Below, piece by piece: positions 54,076-60,000 of a DNA stretch of 64,000 nt (within the stretch, counting starts at the first letter, position 1; every line of letters begins with the position of its first letter). A program made the position numbers and the translations under genes. The DNA is from Amphiura filiformis (Eukaryota > Echinodermata > Ophiuroidea > Amphilepidida > Amphiuridae). The stretch lies in assembly GCF_039555335.1 (NCBI RefSeq), contig NC_092642.1:12374743-12438742 (forward strand), in the 5' to 3' direction. The notes beneath the pieces are model-generated. The model did not search any database. It worked only from the letters and a program-made list of their open reading frames with translations, and was not told the DNA's origin.

Positions 54076-57000
54076 GTGATGATGTTATTTTTCTAATGTA
54101 TTTGAATACATTGCAATTCATTTACATGTATGCTGCATGCAGCATAGTGACACTTCTCTCAGTCCCTGGTTGACATATTGTGTGCCACACACACACACAC
54201 ACACACCCACCAATACCCCAACATGACTGCTGTCTGATACATGGATACAGGTGGCCTGATACATGTAGTTTTTAGCTTCAGGAGTTGGTTGGGTGGGGTT
54301 TGGTTGGGTGGATGTGTATATAGGAGAGTGGTGTGTGGTGTTGAGAATATATACTCTCACTTCCCAAATGCATGTTGACTCCACTCATCAATCCCAGAAA
54401 GCTATTAGCAACTTAGCAAGTGCCCTAAAATTAATTTTAGTCTGGTCCAGGGCCCTGAAAAAGATCAATCCAGCCCAGGCTACACAAAATGAACATGAAT
54501 GCAGCACACATAGATCTACAATGTAACAGCCTGTGCATACTGCCACCCATGACATGTATGCTACATGTTTCATTCACACAATGACTGATCAATACGGAAA
54601 AAGACCCAGCAAAATGGGAAAACATTTCAAGATTTTTCTTTTGTGGTGAATTTCAAGTTATCATGTTAAAATATTCATTATTATAGCTTTTATTAATCAT
54701 TTTGATATTCCCCATCCAAATACACTCCACTACTTGTATGCTGCACACTGGTGTGAGATTTTCCGCCAGCCACATGAGCTCACAGTGTACTTCTTGTGCC
54801 CAGGCTTGGGCTTGTGCATCTGAGTCAAATGAATAGTGAGGTCCTTACCATACAGAAATTTGGGATTTTATAAGAGATTTAAAGGAGTTTTAAAATATTA
54901 ATAAAACATGAATATAAATTATCCAGATGTGCATAATTAAGGATAATAATTATATGATTATTAAAGCTAATGGATAATCTGGTGGATGTGTATTGTGTAG
55001 ATGTGCATGAATGCACTTGGAAAATTGACAATAAATTCAATTCCAATTGATGTTTTGAGACAAATAAATTTTCCACATTGTACATGTATTGATTGGACTG
55101 GAATCGGACTGGGGTCGACTTCGAGTCCGAGTCCTTTTTAAGCGAGCTGCGCTGAGCCTTTTAATGTTCAATTCCGAGCCGAGTCCGAGTCCAGCAAAAA
55201 GTGGACTTGAGTCCGAGTCCAGACTAGTTTTTTCACTTGCATCCTAAAATATGCCACCTTTAGGCTAGATTCACCATGACCACCAATATTTAATCTCTTT
55301 TTGTACTTGTTTAATTAATTTGTTTATACTCACACCCGTACTCATGGACTGGGACCCGTACCCGTACCCATGGCTTGGAACCCATACCCGTACTCATGGT
55401 CTGGGACCCGTACCCATACCCGTACTCATGGCGGGTCCCAATACTACAAGTCTGGACTAGTGAGTGACCTTTGACCAACCTTTTTCTTTAATTTTATCAT
55501 CAAAATGCCATAGTATGTGAAAACTCTGACATTTTCTTTGTTTTCAGCAAATTTGTATTGTATATTTTCAAATTAGAAACAAAATATAAAATTTTGCTCG
55601 ATTTTTTGAAAATAATGACCCATTTTTTCAAAATATTATACCAAATGACCCCCTTCTTTCAAAATTTTATACCCAATTACCCCTTTTTTATTTTGTTATT
55701 CCAAATGACCCATTTTTATACTAATAGGCTCCTACTAAGCAATATGGACAGATACCCGTCACATAAAATGACATGTTTAATAACACGAATGACCCCCACC
55801 AGACCTCCGGGCAAGGACTCGGATTGAGTCCGGACTCGAGCCGGACTCGAGTCCGGACTCAGGTCTTATTTTGTTGGACTCGGACTTGGCTCGGACTCAG
55901 CACCCCCGGACTTGGACTCGAGTCCGGACTCGGACACAAAAGGACTCGGACTTGGCTCGGACTCGGATTCAAATGGACTCGGCTCGGCTCGGACTCGGAC
56001 AAGCTGGACTCGGGTACAAGTCTGGTATATTGTATAGCTACGAAACATAACTAGCAATATGCAAACCGTTTTCAATTAACGGTATAACATCAAAATAATA
56101 ATTCGTTAGTTTCAATATCGACGATATTGAACTTGAGCACACGCATGGTCCCACACACTTGTTACCATTGTAAACATCTAGATATGTACAGGGTGTCCCA
56201 GAAAAAAATTACCGAGCGAATAAAATTGAACGTAAGTCGAGAAATAAACATCAGAATCAAAAAATTTAAAATGTAACGCATAGCTTATTTTGTTGTGCAT
56301 CATATACGAAACTTTTATTTGAGTCGGTTGACTGGTTGCGAAGAAATGAACGATTACACAATGCGTGCATCAATGCAGTTCATTCCAAGTTTGATCAACA
56401 GGCGCTTTTTTCATACTCGCTCACCGCTTCCTAAAGTTTGTGAATCTCATTAAATTTAGTCCACATTATCTATTTTATAATCCGACGATGTTATGTCATT
56501 CATGCTTTCACTTAAGATGATAACAGTTTGTCCGAGAAAACTTTGATTTCTGCAATTGGAAGCTTTCCAACTTCAATTATGTATGTTGTGCAAATATGTT
56601 ATATTTTAACTTTCCAAAGAACATTTGAGCCAAGAATAACAATGATCAAGTGCTTACAGCTTTACGAGTGATTTTTGATACCATGCAACATTAATGTTGA
56701 AGTTTTAAAAGATTTAAACTTGGCATTACAATTTCTTTGAAATATTCCAAAAACATTATGAGAATTAACAGTGTGAGAAATTTTTTAAGCCATCTGGAAT
56801 TCTTTATGCAATAATTCTTTATGCAACATTTATATCAACATTAACGAAAAAATATATTTACAAGAACCGAGCATCATCTCACATGCAAGCTTTCATTTAC
56901 AATATCGTGCAGGTTTCCAAATTTGAACAAAACCTAATTAAATGTTTTGCAAGAAACAGATTGTATAACAAGAACGAAAAGGATTTCACAGAGCAAAATA

Positions 57001-60000
57001 TGAAGCCCATTGACAGTTAACCACTAGTGACTAGTCTAGCGTGCATTGTGTTGAATGATGTTCCTTTCAAACTTGGAATGAAGTGAATTGACGCATGCAT
57101 TATATAATCGCTCATTTCTTCGCGATCAGTCAACCGATTCCAGTAAAATTGGCGTATAAGATGCAGAATAAGATGGGCTACACGCTGATGTTTAGATTTG
57201 TGGATTCTGATGTCTAATTCTCGACTTACGTCCACATTTATTCGTCCGGTAATTTTTTCTGGGACACCCTGTATACGGAGTAATTTATAATCAACTGTTA
57301 CCATGATTTAGTAAAAGAGATAACTTCGCCAACTCTTGATTCCTAACATACAACGTTACTTCTGAAACGCATATCGTGTCAGGATGGCCGAGTGGTCTAA
57401 GGCGCCAGACTCAAGGACGTATCCTTACGGCATGCTTATGTGCTGTGTTAGGGTTTCTGGTCTCCGAATGGAGGCGTGGGTTCGAATCCCACTTCTGACA
57501 CCTCTTTTACTTTTCATTTTTAAAGCTCGTTTACTTCCGAGAGCCCAGTTTCATAACCCATATAAATGGGTTTTTTTCAATATATTAATTTGCGCACAAA
57601 TCTGGAAGATATCGTATTGTGCATATTTGTTTTCAATAAGATGTACAATTTTAAAATAAACGCCAAGGAATAGTTAATACTTTTTCTTTATGACTGCGAT
57701 ATTGATCTTGAGCCTATACATTGTTGGCTCGAGCTTGAGCTCTTAAACTTGTAGTGTTACGTTTATATATCTTCAATTGTCTATACGGAGTCACTGATAA
57801 TCAGCGTTATTTTATTTTATAATAAAAGATGTTCATTGTTAACCATTAGCTTTTTTTTCTAAGATAAGATATCAGAGGCCGCGTATATTGTATAGCTTCG
57901 AAACATAACTAACAATATGCAAACCGTTTTCAATTAACGGTATAACATCAAAATAATAATTCGTTAGTTTCAATATCGACGATATTGAACTTGAGCACAC
58001 GCATGGTCCCACACACTTGTTACCATTGTAAATATCTAGATATGTATACGGAGTAATTTATAATCAACTGTTACCATGATTTAGTAAAAAGGATAACTTC
58101 GTCAACTCTTGATTCCTAACATACAACGTTACTTCTGAAACGCATATCGTGTCAGGATGGCCGAGTGGTCTAAGGCGCCAGACTCAAGGACTTGTCCTTA
58201 CGGCAGGCTTATGTGCTGTGTTGGGGTTTCTGGTCTCCGAATGGAGGCGTGGGTTCGAATCCCACTTCTGACATTTCTTTTGCTTTCATTTTTAAAACTC
58301 GTTTACTTCTGAAAGCACTGTTCTAGAACTCATATAAATGGGGGGTTTTAATATATAAATTTACGCACAAATCTGGAATATATCGTATTGTGCATATTTT
58401 GTTTTCAATAAGATGTACAATTTTAAAATAAACGCCAAGGAATAGTTATTACTTTTTGTTTACGACTGCGATATTGATCTTGAGCCTATACATTGTTGGC
58501 TCGAGCTTGAGCTCTTAAACTTGTAGTGTTACATTTATATATCTTCAATCATCTATTTACGGCGGAGTCACTTATAATCAGCTTTATTTTATTTTATAAT
58601 AAAAGCATTAGCGTTTTTTATAACATAAGATGTCACAAGCCTCGATATAAAGAATGCCAAACTATAACATCAAAATAGAAATTCGTTTGTTTCAATATCA
58701 GTGATATTGAATTTGATCAAAGACATGGTCCCATACACTTGTTACTATTGTAAATACGGAGTCATTTATGTGTGCATGATTAGTAAGGCATAATATTGGA
58801 CAACTTCGCCAACTCTTTTGTTGATTAAGGCACGATTCCTAAAATTTCAGTCAACGTTACTACTGAAACAGCTTGACACGGACATCGTGTCAGGATGGCC
58901 GAGTGGTCTAAGGCGCCAGACTCAAGGTCTTATCCTTACGGCATGGTTGTGTGCTGTATAGAGGATTCTGGGTTCGAATCCCACTTCTGACACTACTTTT
59001 GCTTTTCATTTTTTTGCAATTTTTGGGGCAATATTTTGCCAGGGGCAATCATCCCCCCCCCCCCCAATGTTGACGCCAGTATGTGGGTTTCTAACCAAAT
59101 TAACCTCGTACTTGGCCATTTTAGCCCCAAACGTTCAGCAATGAATATGCAATTTAACTTACCTAAACTGGCTCGGCATATTACGATATACCTATCAATA
59201 CCAAGCAGTGTGAGAACGCCAATGATAGCTAGCCCAAACCACATCCCCGCAAACCCGTAATAGGTGCAACCTGCATCTCCATATATCCAATAGCCGTAAA
59301 AACTTGTTACGGTAGAGATTGGCATAACTGCAAGACACAGCCCTGCAAACAACAACAACAACAACAACAACAACAAAATAACATAAAAGCATTAATTTAA
59401 AAACACGCATATAAATAGAATAAAACATTAATTTAAAAACACAACTCACATTTAATAAAGGGTGACTTGAAATAGCGACCTACTCCAGTTGAAATCCTTA
59501 CACCCTCTATGCAAGATATTACCTTAAACGTCTACACAGTGACATAGGGAGTGTGAATTTGCAATGGGATTACCTGGGTGACTCCATCTATGTCCCCTGT
59601 GTAGGACATTAAGGTGATGTCTTCCATCATGTCCATTTTAATATACGAAGCACGGATCTTATGTATACATTGAATAATTGTCAATGGCACATTAAGTGTA
59701 CGATGAATTACCCATTTACTAACGATAGACTATTGACAGAAGAGGTGAATGAAAATTTCTGGATCATAAAACCCTTACCTAAGTTTGCTATCGCCAGATG
59801 CAGGAGCAGACAATTGGAAGGGCTTCTTAGTTGCTTGTACCTTGCAAACATGAAGCATATTCCTACATTCTCGGAAATTCCTAACACGACTGAAATAAAA
59901 AAATAAAACAAAATTAAAACAAAAACAGTGATTGACTGCACTTATTAGAAAAGAAAAGTTGGCATCAATGTGCGTTTTCCATTTCCTGGTTCACCGTACA

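Larger units (their letters stand above)
52700..59000 (+). repeat. Tandem tRNA-Leu units, array 3, period about 750 bp
   Basis: Four units with tRNAs starting at 52874, 57378, 58151 and 58889. The first interval shrinks to about 746 bp once two transposons are removed. Shared flanks include ATGTACAATTTTAAAATAAA and GATATTGATCTTGAGC. Confidence 0.85.
10419..59162 (-). other. Peropsin intron 3, giant intron hosting tRNA arrays
   Basis: 48744 nt between donor GTAAGT (after exon 3) and acceptor ATGCAG (before exon 4), both phase 1. The joined reading frame aligns with vertebrate peropsin without a gap at this junction. It encloses 40 tRNA-Val and 7 tRNA-Leu genes or remnants, all on the strand opposite to the opsin, plus most transposons of the window. 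Confidence 0.88.

Noticed and set aside
59036-59260. 74-codon plus-strand ORF over peropsin exon 3
   Set aside because: Antisense shadow of a well-supported exon; it includes a C homopolymer in the intron.
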